From positions 124,001 through 188,000 of the forward strand of contig NZ_JABMCB010000201.1 in the NCBI RefSeq assembly GCF_013359935.1: a stretch of DNA of 64,000 bases. The letters run 5' to 3'. Made by a program: the position numbers and the translations under genes. The stretch is from Paenibacillus xylanilyticus. Lineage in GTDB: Bacteria; Bacillota; Bacilli; Paenibacillales; Paenibacillaceae. Every line of letters starts with the position of its first letter. Position 1 is the first letter of the stretch. This document shows, in pieces, positions 54,996 to 64,000 of the stretch. Under the pieces are notes generated by a model. It had not been told where the DNA came from, did no database searches, and saw only the letters and a list, made by a program, of their open reading frames with translations.

Positions 54996-55024
54996 TTGAA
55001 ATTGGCGTTATAATCGATTTTAAT
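54996..55024 (+). promoter_or_regulatory. Putative sigma-A promoter of the arabinofuranosidase gene
   Basis: A -35 TTGAAA (54996-55001), a 17-base spacer and a -10 TTTAAT (55019-55024) lie about 70 bases before the GH51 start. Confidence 0.6.
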
Positions 55025-55034
55025 ATAAATATGA

Positions 55035-56603
<1,569 letters not shown>

Positions 56604-56620
56604 AATTGAAGGTTCAAGAT

Positions 56621-56664
56621 AAAAAGACTGGATGCGAATCAAACGCATCCAGTTTTTCGTTTTT
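56621..56664. terminator. Terminator of abfA
   Basis: Perfect arms ACTGGATGCG/CGCATCCAGT with a 7-base loop are flanked by A and T tracts on both sides. Confidence 0.9.
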
Positions 56665-56689
56665 AGGGTGACTTTCAATTCTCGAAAGT

Positions 56690-57454
56690 TCACAACTTCG
56701 AATCAAAAACAAAGCTTTCTCCATCCCGGGGAATGAGCACCTGTTCGTGCAATTGTTCGGAAGCCAAATAACTGGAGAGGTCCGTGCGGGACATCATGCA
56801 GTGATTAATGGCATCCATATGAACAGCAATGACATGCGCATCCGGTGCTTGCCTTATCACTGCAGCCACATCAGGACCGTCCATGGTGATCGGATCGCCA
56901 TGGGTAAAACGTGCGCCTCCCGCATTCACAACAATCACTTCGGGTTGATAGCGCCGAATAGCCTCGGCCGGTTCGTTACACCAGATCGTGTCCCCTGCAA
57001 TATACGATACGGGTTCCCCATCTGCCTCCAGTACAAAACCGGACACCTTACCCATCCGTTCCCCAATTTCTCCTGTACCATGCTGCCCAGATGTTCGTGC
57101 AAAACGAACCGAGTGGTATTCATGCTTCTCATCCACAGCAGTAACGTTGGTGAAGCCGGCTTCGGTAAATACATTCTCATCCCCTGGCTGACACAGCAGG
57201 GGTACATCCTTGCGAAGCTGCTCCGCAGCGGCTGCATCCCAATGATCCACATGGGTATGAGTAACAATGACCAGATCCGGACTCGTGTAATCTGTCTCTG
57301 TTTCCGGCAGGGAAACCCTCGGATTAGGCAAATCATTAGGTGTGTCAGGAAAAGCAGGCATCATCTCAGGGTCCATAAACATGGGATCAACGAGGATGTT
57401 CAGATTTCCATATTCCAGCCATAGGGTGGCATGTCGAATCAATTGAATTTTCAT
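56690..57454 (-). CDS. Metallo-beta-lactamase-fold hydrolase (UlaG-like)
   Basis: The 254-residue MBL-fold protein starts MKIQLIRHATLWLEYGNLNILVDP and has the metal motif THTHVDHWD (HxHxDH, near 83), further ligands in TSGQHGTGEIG, IAGDTIWC (Asp near 152) and AVHMDAINHC (His near 216). This resembles the UlaG/L-ascorbate-6-phosphate lactonase-like group of zinc or manganese hydrolases. ATG 57454 has AAGGAG ten bases upstream. Substrate unknown. Confidence 0.88.
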   Translation of the reverse strand: MKIQLIRHATLWLEYGNLNILVDPMFMDPEMMPAFPDTPNDLPNPRVSLPETETDYTSPDLVIVTHTHVDHWDAAAAEQLRKDVPLLCQPGDENVFTEAGFTNVTAVDEKHEYHSVRFARTSGQHGTGEIGERMGKVSGFVLEADGEPVSYIAGDTIWCNEPAEAIRRYQPEVIVVNAGGARFTHGDPITMDGPDVAAVIRQAPDAHVIAVHMDAINHCMMSRTDLSSYLASEQLHEQVLIPRDGESFVFDSKL

Positions 57455-57574
57455 TGAACCTGCACTCCTTCAAGATGTAATGATATTCTCCTATATGTTA
57501 TACAACCCGTTTTCGCGGTGAATAACACGCCGATACAATATTTACATGAGATAGGTAATGTTCAATCTGCCCAA

Positions 57575-57610
57575 AAGAAAAACATGCCGCACTGCAGCGC
57601 AGGCGGCATG
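57575..57610 (-). terminator. Terminator of the ABC exporter operon
   Basis: Arms CATGCCGC/GCGGCATG with inner CTGC/GCAG are followed by a T-rich run on the minus strand. Confidence 0.85.
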
Positions 57611-57623
57611 TATAGGCATTCGT

Positions 57624-59489
57624 TTATCCTGAGATGGCTGTGTCACCGCCGGCTTCCCGTGCATGGGTGTACAGATCCGCGTAGATACCTTTGGCTTCAA
57701 TCAGATGCTGATGAGATCCTTCCTCGACAATTTCCCCATGCTCCATGACCAGAATACGGTCGGCGTGCATAACGGTAGACAGGCGATGTGCGATGACGAT
57801 CGTGGTTCTTCCCTGAGAAACGGTTTCCAGTGCTTGTTGCACCAGCTGTTCCGTATGGGAATCCAGATTGGCCGTAGCCTCATCGAGAATGAGGATACGT
57901 GGCTGGAACACCACAATCCGTGCAAAAGAAATCAGCTGGCGCTCCCCGGCAGACAGTCCGCTGCCGCGTTCGGAGAGGCGGGTATCATATCCCTGCGGCA
58001 GCCGTGAGATCATGACATGTGCGCCGACAAAACGGCAGGCTTCAATGGCCTGCTCTCGCGTAATATCCTCGCGAAACATGCGGACATTGTCAATAATGGA
58101 GCCTGAGAACAGGAAAGGTTCCTGCTGAATAAGGCCCACGATCCGGTGAAGTTTGGCCTGAGGCAGACGCCGAATGTCTGTGCCATCAATTTCGATGCTG
58201 CCCTGGTTTACATCGTAGAACCGATTAAGCAGGGAGATCAATGTGCTTTTGCCAGCTCCCGTTGTTCCCACAATGCCGACCATTTCCCCTGGGTAAAGGT
58301 GCAGGTTCAAATGTTGAATAAGTGGGCGGTCTGCCCGATAGCCGAATGACACATCGTTAAAATCAATTTGCCCCATCACGTCACGTGGCTCCAATGAAGA
58401 GGCCGTTCCGGTTTTCGGATCAGCGACTTCCGGACGGGTATTCAGAATGTTCCAGATTCGATCCATGGAAACGGTGGTGGATTGGAACGTATTCCATTGC
58501 ATCGTAATTTGGTTGATTGGCTGAAAAAACTGGCGGATATAGCTGATAAACGCGTAGAGCACCCCGACCTGCAGCGACTCACCCAGCACGGCACGTCCGC
58601 CAAGCCAGACCATCATCACCAGAGCCGCATTGCCCAGGATGTCAAACGTTCGGTTAAAGATGACATTGGAGCGGGCCTGGGTAATGTTGGCCTTTAAGTG
58701 AAGTTTATTCTGCTCCGTGAAGCGTTTCTTCTGTTCTTCCTCCTGATGGAAAACCTGAATCAGAAACATGCCGGACAGATTCTCCGCCGTAAAAGCAATC
58801 AGACGGGAGAGACGGGTACGGGCATTCTGATAGGCTTGGCGCAGCTTGCTGCGAAACAATACCGCAACGATGGCAATCACAGGCAGTACAATCAGGGAGT
58901 ACCCTGCGAGTACCGGATCAAGCTGGAACATAAAGAAGATAATGAGCACCAGCATCATGCCATCCCGAATCAGGCTGAGCAGAACCTGGGTGAAGAAGCT
59001 GCTGATCGTCTCCGTGTCACTGGACACATTCGTGACCAGGCTGCCAATATGGAAGCGGTCGAAGAAGGACATGGACATTTTGGAGATATGCCGGAAGAGG
59101 TCTTTGCGAATGAGAGAGACGATGTTCTGCCCGACATGCTGCAGCAAGTTATTTTGTATATAGGTGAAAATAAAGCTGATTATGGCCAGTGCCAGATAGA
59201 CGGCTGCCAGTTTTACGAGAAATCCCACGCTGGTCTGGCCAATCGCCAGATGGTCATCAATAGCTATTTTGACCAGATACGGCTGGAGCAGATCGGCAGA
59301 GATCCCAAGCAAGGAGCATAAAAAAATGCCCAGAAAGGCAAACCGGTGTGGTTTGGCGTAGCCCATCATCGCTTTAAAAGAAGAACGTTTACCGTGTTCT
59401 TTTGCTGAAGCTGAATCAGCGTTGTTCCCGGATGGAGACTGCAGTGCGGAACTCGTTTCGGTATGGCTGCGACCCTTATGATCCCTCAT
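57624..59489 (-). CDS. Heterodimeric ABC exporter subunit, BmrD/YheH-like (catalytic site intact)
   Basis: The 621-residue half-transporter has an extended N-terminus, six membrane segments (residues about 55-340) and an ATPase with Walker A GTTGAGKST, signature LSAGERQL and Walker B ILILDEATANLD, with the catalytic Glu present. ATG 59489 lies seven bases after GGAGGAGGGA and overlaps the upstream gene's end by 14 bases, so the two are co-translated. The partner lacks the Glu, as BmrC does, so this pair should form a BmrCD-like multidrug exporter. Confidence 0.93.
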   Translation of the reverse strand: MRDHKGRSHTETSSALQSPSGNNADSASAKEHGKRSSFKAMMGYAKPHRFAFLGIFLCSLLGISADLLQPYLVKIAIDDHLAIGQTSVGFLVKLAAVYLALAIISFIFTYIQNNLLQHVGQNIVSLIRKDLFRHISKMSMSFFDRFHIGSLVTNVSSDTETISSFFTQVLLSLIRDGMMLVLIIFFMFQLDPVLAGYSLIVLPVIAIVAVLFRSKLRQAYQNARTRLSRLIAFTAENLSGMFLIQVFHQEEEQKKRFTEQNKLHLKANITQARSNVIFNRTFDILGNAALVMMVWLGGRAVLGESLQVGVLYAFISYIRQFFQPINQITMQWNTFQSTTVSMDRIWNILNTRPEVADPKTGTASSLEPRDVMGQIDFNDVSFGYRADRPLIQHLNLHLYPGEMVGIVGTTGAGKSTLISLLNRFYDVNQGSIEIDGTDIRRLPQAKLHRIVGLIQQEPFLFSGSIIDNVRMFREDITREQAIEACRFVGAHVMISRLPQGYDTRLSERGSGLSAGERQLISFARIVVFQPRILILDEATANLDSHTEQLVQQALETVSQGRTTIVIAHRLSTVMHADRILVMEHGEIVEEGSHQHLIEAKGIYADLYTHAREAGGDTAISG

Positions 59490-61224
59490 GATGCAATCCC
59501 TCCTCCTGTAAACGGTAGGTTGCAGCATACAACCCTTCCGCAGCCATCAATTGTGAGTGAGTTCCCTGTTCTGCAATTCGTCCTTCATCAAGGACGATAA
59601 TTTCATCCGCATGGCGGACGGCACTGATGCGGTGAGAAATAATCAGGGTGGTCTTGCCTTTGCCGATTTCCCGCAGGCTGCGCAGAATGCCGCTTTCGGT
59701 GACAGCGTCCACCGCACTCATGCTGTCATCCAGAATGAGCACCTGGGCTTTTTTGATCAATCCACGGGCCAGACTGGTTCGTTGACGCTGACCACCGGAC
59801 AACGTCAGCCCGCGTTCACCGAGCAGCGTGTCGAATTGATCCGGGAAACGAATGATGTTGTCGTAGATCATGGCCTGCTTTGCACTGCGTTCCACGGTAT
59901 CGAGTGGTACCTCCCGGTCGCTGAATGCAATATTGTCACGAATGGTAGTGCTAAACAGGAAACCATCCTGCGGGACATAGGCGATGCGGGAACGAAGACT
60001 TTCCAGCGAAAGCTGCCGTATGTCCGTACCATTCATTTGAATCGTTCCTTCAGGCGGTTCATATGTACGAAGCAATAGTTTAACCAGTGTGCTTTTGCCT
60101 GATCCGGTTTTGCCTACAATACCTACGGTCTGTCCAGCCCCAATCTTCAGACTGATGTGTTTGAGTGCCGAAGCCGAACTGCCTGGATAGGAAAAGGACA
60201 GGTCATCAATGGTAATGTCATTGACCGCACCGAGTGTTTTAGCCCCGGAGACTTCCCGCACATCCGGTTCTTCCGTCAGCAGATCGTTAACCCGTTCGAG
60301 TGACGCTCCCGATCGCTGCATGGTATTGATCACATTGCCAATCTGCTGAAGCGGGCCCATGATGATTCGCAAGTATAGTGTCAATGCCACAAAGCTTCCG
60401 AGTGTAATGGAATTTTGCATCGTCAGAATCCCGCCAACCAGAAGGGAAACGACCAGCGAAATGGCACCAAGCAGTGGCAGCAGTGCTTGAAACAGGGAAG
60501 AGAGGCGAACGAGCCGCAATTGCTTTTCCTTGATGGCATCCACCGTTGCTCCAAATCGTGCCCGAGCGCCGTCTTCGATGGCAAAGGTCTTCGTTACGCG
60601 GATGCCGCCCAGCTGCTCTTCTGCAGATTCGGTCATGCTCGCGAGGGCGTCCTGCACATCACGGGAACGCTTCCGAATGCGGGGACCGAAAAACACAACC
60701 AGAAAGGGAATCGCCAGCAAGGGCACGATACTGATCAGGATGAGACTCATCGGAATTCCGCTAAGCAGCATCATCACGATACAGGACAACAACAGGAAGG
60801 TGGCGTTTGTCATCATCGTCACTCCATTGGATATGGCTTCACGCACGGAGGTGACGTCATTCATGACATAACTGAGCAGCTTCCCGTTACCCTGCTTGGA
60901 AAAGTAGTGCTCACTCAGTTCGGAGAACTTGCCGAATATGCGCTCACGTGTCATGAATTCGAAGCGTCGTCCAAGTCTCATAATCATGAACTGCCCAGTA
61001 CCGAAGAGAAGGTTATAAGCGATGGCTATAGCCAGAAGCCACAGACTATACCGGATGACGGTGTCCATTTGAAGAGTATTTTGCATGAGCTGGTCCGTGA
61101 AACTGCCCAAAATTCGGGGTAAAGAGGCCTGACCGACATTGGAGGCAATAATCAGCACAACGGCAACCAGATACACGGGCCAGTTGCTGACGACATAGCT
61201 TCGAAGTAATCCTGTCTTGGACAT
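59476..61224 (-). CDS. Heterodimeric ABC exporter subunit, BmrC/YheI-like (degenerate catalytic site)
   Basis: The 582-residue half-transporter has six membrane segments and an ATPase with Walker A GKTGSGKST, signature LSGGQRQR and Walker B VLILDDSMSAVD, where Asp replaces the catalytic Glu, exactly the asymmetry of B. subtilis BmrC/BmrD. The length matches BmrC (585). ATG 61224 has GGAG ten bases upstream. It is the first gene of the operon, and its leader contains a terminator-like hairpin (61274-61315). Confidence 0.93.
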   Translation of the reverse strand: MSKTGLLRSYVVSNWPVYLVAVVLIIASNVGQASLPRILGSFTDQLMQNTLQMDTVIRYSLWLLAIAIAYNLLFGTGQFMIMRLGRRFEFMTRERIFGKFSELSEHYFSKQGNGKLLSYVMNDVTSVREAISNGVTMMTNATFLLLSCIVMMLLSGIPMSLILISIVPLLAIPFLVVFFGPRIRKRSRDVQDALASMTESAEEQLGGIRVTKTFAIEDGARARFGATVDAIKEKQLRLVRLSSLFQALLPLLGAISLVVSLLVGGILTMQNSITLGSFVALTLYLRIIMGPLQQIGNVINTMQRSGASLERVNDLLTEEPDVREVSGAKTLGAVNDITIDDLSFSYPGSSASALKHISLKIGAGQTVGIVGKTGSGKSTLVKLLLRTYEPPEGTIQMNGTDIRQLSLESLRSRIAYVPQDGFLFSTTIRDNIAFSDREVPLDTVERSAKQAMIYDNIIRFPDQFDTLLGERGLTLSGGQRQRTSLARGLIKKAQVLILDDSMSAVDAVTESGILRSLREIGKGKTTLIISHRISAVRHADEIIVLDEGRIAEQGTHSQLMAAEGLYAATYRLQEEGLHHEGS

Positions 61225-61585
61225 ATCATTGGTTCTCCTTTGTTCAGGTGGAAGTTGGTTACGCTGCGGAGGCAAGAAAAGGGCCGACACCTGAAATTAG
61301 CGCGTCGTGCCCTCTTACTTTATGCGATCCCGTTTGCTGTTTATCCGTAAAACAAATGATTTCTTTCTTTATCTTATTTTTGCGCTAATCCGAATCATTG
61401 TCAACGAAGCATGGAAGAAGGGCATAAAAGTGAAAGTTCACAGGCCATTCAGACATGGATATGTAGTTTTTTGCACAGGTATTGTCCCAATGTCGAATTC
61501 TCTGAAACATTTCTTGAAGATGTCCCGTCTGTAGGATTGAAGAAGTCAAAAATAGGGTTTACTACTACTTAGGAGGTGCCAGGAA
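61225..61585. other. 361-base divergent intergenic region (ABC exporter / SLH-PrcB gene)
   Basis: It holds the exporter leader with the hairpin at 61274-61315 and, on the minus strand, a TTGACA near 61400 that could be the -35 of the exporter promoter, though no good -10 follows. No larger gene is supported; the plus-strand frame at 61307-61534 has no ribosome binding site. Confidence 0.5.
61274..61315 (-). promoter_or_regulatory. Terminator-like hairpin in the leader of the BmrCD-like operon (possible attenuator)
   Basis: On the minus strand, GGGC-A-CGAC pairs with GTCGGCCC (arms 61304-61315 and 61281-61288, one bulged A), extended by AGA/TTT, and is followed by TTTTCTT. It ends about 50 bases before the first gene's start. 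B. subtilis bmrBCD is controlled by a leader-peptide attenuator, so a similar role is plausible; no clear leader peptide was found. Confidence 0.5.
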
Positions 61586-62509
61586 ATGAAACATAAAAAA
61601 GGATTGGCTGCAGCACTTGCACTTTGCGTTTCTCTGACGGCAGGAGGTGCATCTGTACTCGCTTTTTCGGACGTAAAAGATGAAGGACAAAAAACGATTG
61701 TGGATTCCCTGAGATCAAAAGGGATTGTCAGCGGTGTAACGGCGGATTTGTTCCGTCCGGATCTCGCATTGTCCGAGCCGCAGGGTGTTCAACTGATTGT
61801 GAAGGCATTTGGATTGAAAAATGAATACGCAGCCGCTTCCGCGCAAAATAAAATCAGTCCGGATACCTGGTATGCAGATGCGGTACAGGCTGCAACCCAG
61901 AATGGTCTGTCCATTCCGGTAGAATTGAATCCCCAAGGCAAGATGACACGTGAGCAATTTGTTATTTTGCTTCATGAAGGCATTAACACAACCGGGAATT
62001 ATCCGGTCATCATGAAGTATAATCTTGTTAAGGACGAAAATAAAATCGGTAAGGACGCCATATCTGCAGTCCAGAACCTGCTGAACATGAACATCATTGA
62101 ACTGGATAAGGACGGGAATTTCCGTCCAGATCAGTCGCTTACCCGTATGGAGGCTGCAAGCATGATCTTCAATGCACTTGAGTTTGTGGATAAACACGGC
62201 AATGGCGGCTCGGCAGAGCCCGCTCCGACGAATCCCGGTGAAGGCCAGCAAGCCATCGTACCTGAAGTGACAACCACCAAGGTCGATGACAAAACAACCA
62301 AGGTCAAGCTCACTGCTGAAATGCCACATCCTGGTTACGGTTTGAAGATTGATGATGTCAAACTGGAGAAGGATGGACGTGCCATCGTGCTGTACTCCAT
62401 CATTCAGCCAGATCCGGACATGATGTACCCGATGGTTATTACAGAGGTTACGGCGGAGACCGACATTCCGACCGGTTATACCGCTGAAGCTCAGCCTTCC
62501 GGCAAATAA
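61586..62509 (+). CDS. Secreted SLH-domain protein with PrcB-like C-terminal domain
   Basis: The 307-residue product has a signal peptide (residues 1-27), two or three S-layer homology motifs (FSDVKDEGQKTIVDSLRSKGIVSGVTADLFRPDLALS; DAVQAATQNGLSIPVELNPQGKMTREQFVILL; AISAVQNLLNMNIIELDKDGNFRPDQSLTRMEAASMIFNAL), a Pro-rich linker (near 210-225) and a C-terminal PrcB_C-like domain (TTKVKLTAEMPHPGYGLKIDDVKLEKDGRAIVLYSIIQP). ATG 61586 has GGAGGTG seven bases upstream. The SLH part should bind cell-wall polymer; PrcB-type domains are associated with surface proteases. Confidence 0.87.
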   Translation: MKHKKGLAAALALCVSLTAGGASVLAFSDVKDEGQKTIVDSLRSKGIVSGVTADLFRPDLALSEPQGVQLIVKAFGLKNEYAAASAQNKISPDTWYADAVQAATQNGLSIPVELNPQGKMTREQFVILLHEGINTTGNYPVIMKYNLVKDENKIGKDAISAVQNLLNMNIIELDKDGNFRPDQSLTRMEAASMIFNALEFVDKHGNGGSAEPAPTNPGEGQQAIVPEVTTTKVDDKTTKVKLTAEMPHPGYGLKIDDVKLEKDGRAIVLYSIIQPDPDMMYPMVITEVTAETDIPTGYTAEAQPSGK

Positions 62510-62825
62510 GCCGAACCGTTTCCGGTTTGTCCTTTCAAGGATCGCTTCATGAAGGAACGTACAACTTGCTATAATATACTTAAAACCCGCCGCAACCATA
62601 TAAACATGGACGGTGGGTTTTTGGTTTGTTTTTATTTTTCAATCTGATGTTTGGTCTTGTGTTTCCAGGCAAAATCAATCCGATTAAAGCTTTGCTGTGC
62701 GACACGTAGGGGATTGAAGAATTCCGGGTAGATGCCCAGGAGTTTAAATGAAGTAACCATAGCCGCTTCAACAACGTATACAATCCATAGCGAAAGAATT
62801 AATCGAACATACAGGAGGACCACAT
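62510..62825. other. 316-base intergenic region before the EcsC-like gene
   Basis: It begins with a terminator (62581-62623). A short minus-strand frame (62632-62760, 42 codons, MVTSFKLLGIYPEFFNP) ends next to that hairpin and might be a small gene, but it has only a weak ribosome binding site and would share space with the EcsC promoter. I do not call it. Confidence 0.4.
62581..62625. terminator. Terminator after the SLH/PrcB gene
   Basis: A stem AAACCCGCCG/CGGTGGGTTT with CCAT/ATGG inside is followed by five T. Confidence 0.85.
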
Positions 62826-63671
62826 ATGGATTCACGCGAGACATTGGATCAGGAGCTTGAACAGATTTTGAAGTGGGAAAAAGAACAGAAGGACTTGTTT
62901 ATTTGGGATAAAATCGGTCGTTTGCCATTTGCGATGCTGGATAAAGTAATGCCAAAAGCGATCAAACAAAAAATTGGTGACGCCTTGAACGAAGTCGGAC
63001 AGTACGTGCAGAATGGCGGCAAATTTCTCGTTCAAAAAAAGAAGGTGACCAAGCTGCTTCAAGAGGAAGCGGAAAAGTCCGGTTATTCCATGACAGACTA
63101 TACCTATCGCCTGGAACAGGATGCCGAGGCAGAAGGGACCGCAAAAATTCATAGCGTGGAGAAGCTGCCACTTGAAGTTTTGGACCGTGTTGCCGACAAT
63201 ATTACCGAGAGCAGAACCAAGTTTGCCGCAGCACAAGGTGCCGCGACGGGAATTGGCGGAATTGTAACGATTGCAGCGGATATTCCGCTGGTGATGGGGC
63301 TTTCCCTGAAAGTACTTCAGGAAATGGCATTATGTTACGGTTATGACCCGGATGATCCCCAGGAGCGGATATTTATCGTTAAATGCCTGCAATTTTCCTC
63401 CGCCGATATTGTAGGCAAGAAGGCCATTATTGATGAACTGGCCGAGTACGACAATCCGGACAAGCAGGTACAGGTGGTTTCACAGATGCAGGGCTGGCGG
63501 GAGGTTTTTAATTCCTACAGTGAATCCTTCGGCTGGAAAAAGCTGTTCCAGCTCATTCCGATTGCCGGCATGGTGTTTGGTTCGGTGAGCAACAAAAATA
63601 CGATTCGGGATGTCGCCGAAGCAGGTAAAATGTTATACAAAAAAAGGCTGATTCTTCAGCGCTTGAAGTAA
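62826..63671 (+). CDS. EcsC-family protein
   Basis: The 281-residue product matches the EcsC family: WEKEQKDLFIWDKIGRLPFAMLDKVMPKAIKQKI at the start, then AAAQGAATGIGGIVTIAADIPLVMGLSLKVLQEMALCYGYDPDDPQERIFIVKCLQFSS with two mildly hydrophobic glycine-rich helices near residues 137-165. It is not next to ecsA/ecsB as in B. subtilis. ATG 62826 has AGGAGG upstream. The function of EcsC is not known; members may be membrane associated. Confidence 0.9.
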   Translation: MDSRETLDQELEQILKWEKEQKDLFIWDKIGRLPFAMLDKVMPKAIKQKIGDALNEVGQYVQNGGKFLVQKKKVTKLLQEEAEKSGYSMTDYTYRLEQDAEAEGTAKIHSVEKLPLEVLDRVADNITESRTKFAAAQGAATGIGGIVTIAADIPLVMGLSLKVLQEMALCYGYDPDDPQERIFIVKCLQFSSADIVGKKAIIDELAEYDNPDKQVQVVSQMQGWREVFNSYSESFGWKKLFQLIPIAGMVFGSVSNKNTIRDVAEAGKMLYKKRLILQRLK

Positions 63672-63683
63672 TCATTCATAACA

Positions 63684-63731
63684 AAAGGGTTCCCGCTTAT
63701 CTGCGTACCAGACGAAGGCGGGAACCCTTTG
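63684..63731. terminator. Bidirectional terminator
   Basis: Perfect 13-base arms 63684-63696 and 63718-63730 (AAAGGGTTCCCGC and its complement) flank a 21-base loop. Confidence 0.85.
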
Positions 63732-63830
63732 TGATTGTATTGGATGCTATCTAAATCTGATTCTGAAAGATACAGCAAGTGGAGTGCAGCAAGTTGTAAG
63801 ATATCTCATGTTCAGATCGATGTATATCCG

Positions 63831-64000
63831 TTATTCTTCACTTCCGTTTTCTTCCGCCCAGCGTTTCAGCACCTTATCCGATGGGAGCAGGAAGGTGAAT
63901 ATGCCGATCAGCGGCAGGAAGCTGCACATCTGCATGACTGGAGATACACCGAACACGTCGATCCAGTTCCCCAGCACGAGTGCACCGAGCCCTCCCATAC
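63831..64000 (-). CDS. MFS transporter, C-terminal part (5' end outside the window)
   Basis: The last 55 or so residues read MGGLGALVLGNWIDVFGVSP, then FLPLIGIFTFLLPSD and a charged tail KVLKRWAEENGSEE, ending at 63831. The pattern of helices 11-12 resembles fosmidomycin-resistance (Fsr)-like MFS exporters. It is truncated by the window edge, so the family call rests on this end only. Confidence 0.65.
   Translation of the reverse strand, partial: MGGLGALVLGNWIDVFGVSPVMQMCSFLPLIGIFTFLLPSDKVLKRWAEENGSEE

Noticed and set aside
62632-62760. 42-codon minus-strand frame before the EcsC-like gene
   Set aside because: Weak ribosome binding site, and it would occupy the promoter region of the EcsC-like gene; evidence too thin.

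Overview
The window looks like chromosome of a Gram-positive, spore-forming member of the Bacillota, most likely Paenibacillus. The grounds are strong AGGAGG-type ribosome binding sites before nearly every gene, frequent TTG/GTG starts, many stem-loop terminators, and a gene set typical of that genus (stalk-domain and SLH secreted proteins, AraC/LacI/WYL/PucR regulators, GH51 and GH125 glycosidases, a DISM-type kinase, YqkE, EcsC, LCP and YwaF proteins). I see no rRNA, tRNA, insertion sequence, prophage or CRISPR array. This is mostly ordinary chromosome with a few unusual islands.

Layout. 0-1.6 kb: tail of a probable GntR regulator and a two-gene ABC transporter. 1.7-2.3 kb: tubby/LURP-one-like protein. 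2.3-5.8 kb: two WYL regulators divergent from an RlaP-type nucleotidyltransferase, which is followed in frame by the C-terminal scrap of a Pnkp RNA-repair ligase. 6-10.3 kb: small protein, AEC carrier, mismatch DNA glycosylase, ECF sigma factor with a DUF4179 partner. 10.3-16.1 kb: sugar genes (LacI regulator/GH125; Gfo/Idh dehydrogenase and TIM-barrel isomerase/AraC). 16.2-18.1 kb: small protein kinase and a Cas4/AddB-like Fe-S nuclease. 18.2-31.9 kb: amino-acid catabolism, with alanine dehydrogenase and a PucR (AdeR-like) regulator, a STAND ATPase regulator, a sigma-54 activator, proline dehydrogenase, P5C dehydrogenase, sigma-54 itself, and aspartase. 32-43 kb: chemoreceptor, secreted proteins, VOC dioxygenase, SDR, cyclophilin lipoprotein, MFS carrier and several very small proteins. 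43-46.5 kb: a multi-TM histidine kinase facing a two-gene cassette of a ComQ-like isoprenyl transferase and an NHLP-leader peptide ending in NCGPWRT. 46.7-64 kb: envelope and export functions (acyltransferase, LCP ligase, BcrC-like phosphatase, chemoreceptor, NlpC/P60 hydrolase, GH51 arabinofuranosidase with an ArsR-type regulator, metallo-hydrolase, heterodimeric ABC exporter, SLH/PrcB protein, EcsC protein, end of an MFS gene).

How genes work together. The clearest circuit is proline use. Two divergent consensus -24/-12 promoters drive proline dehydrogenase and P5C dehydrogenase, an inverted repeat suited to an enhancer lies between them, and both the enhancer-binding activator and sigma-54 are encoded alongside. 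With Ald and AspA this stretch turns alanine, proline and aspartate into pyruvate, glutamate and fumarate.

The most novel candidate is the 45.2-46.5 kb cassette. An isoprenyl-synthase-fold protein sits directly upstream of a precursor whose leader is of the NHLP RiPP type but whose C-terminus carries a Trp three residues from the end, as in the ComX pheromone. I read it as a ComQX-like tryptophan-prenylated peptide built on an NHLP leader, perhaps sensed by the facing kinase. Second is the decayed, WYL-associated RNA-repair locus at 2.3-5.8 kb.
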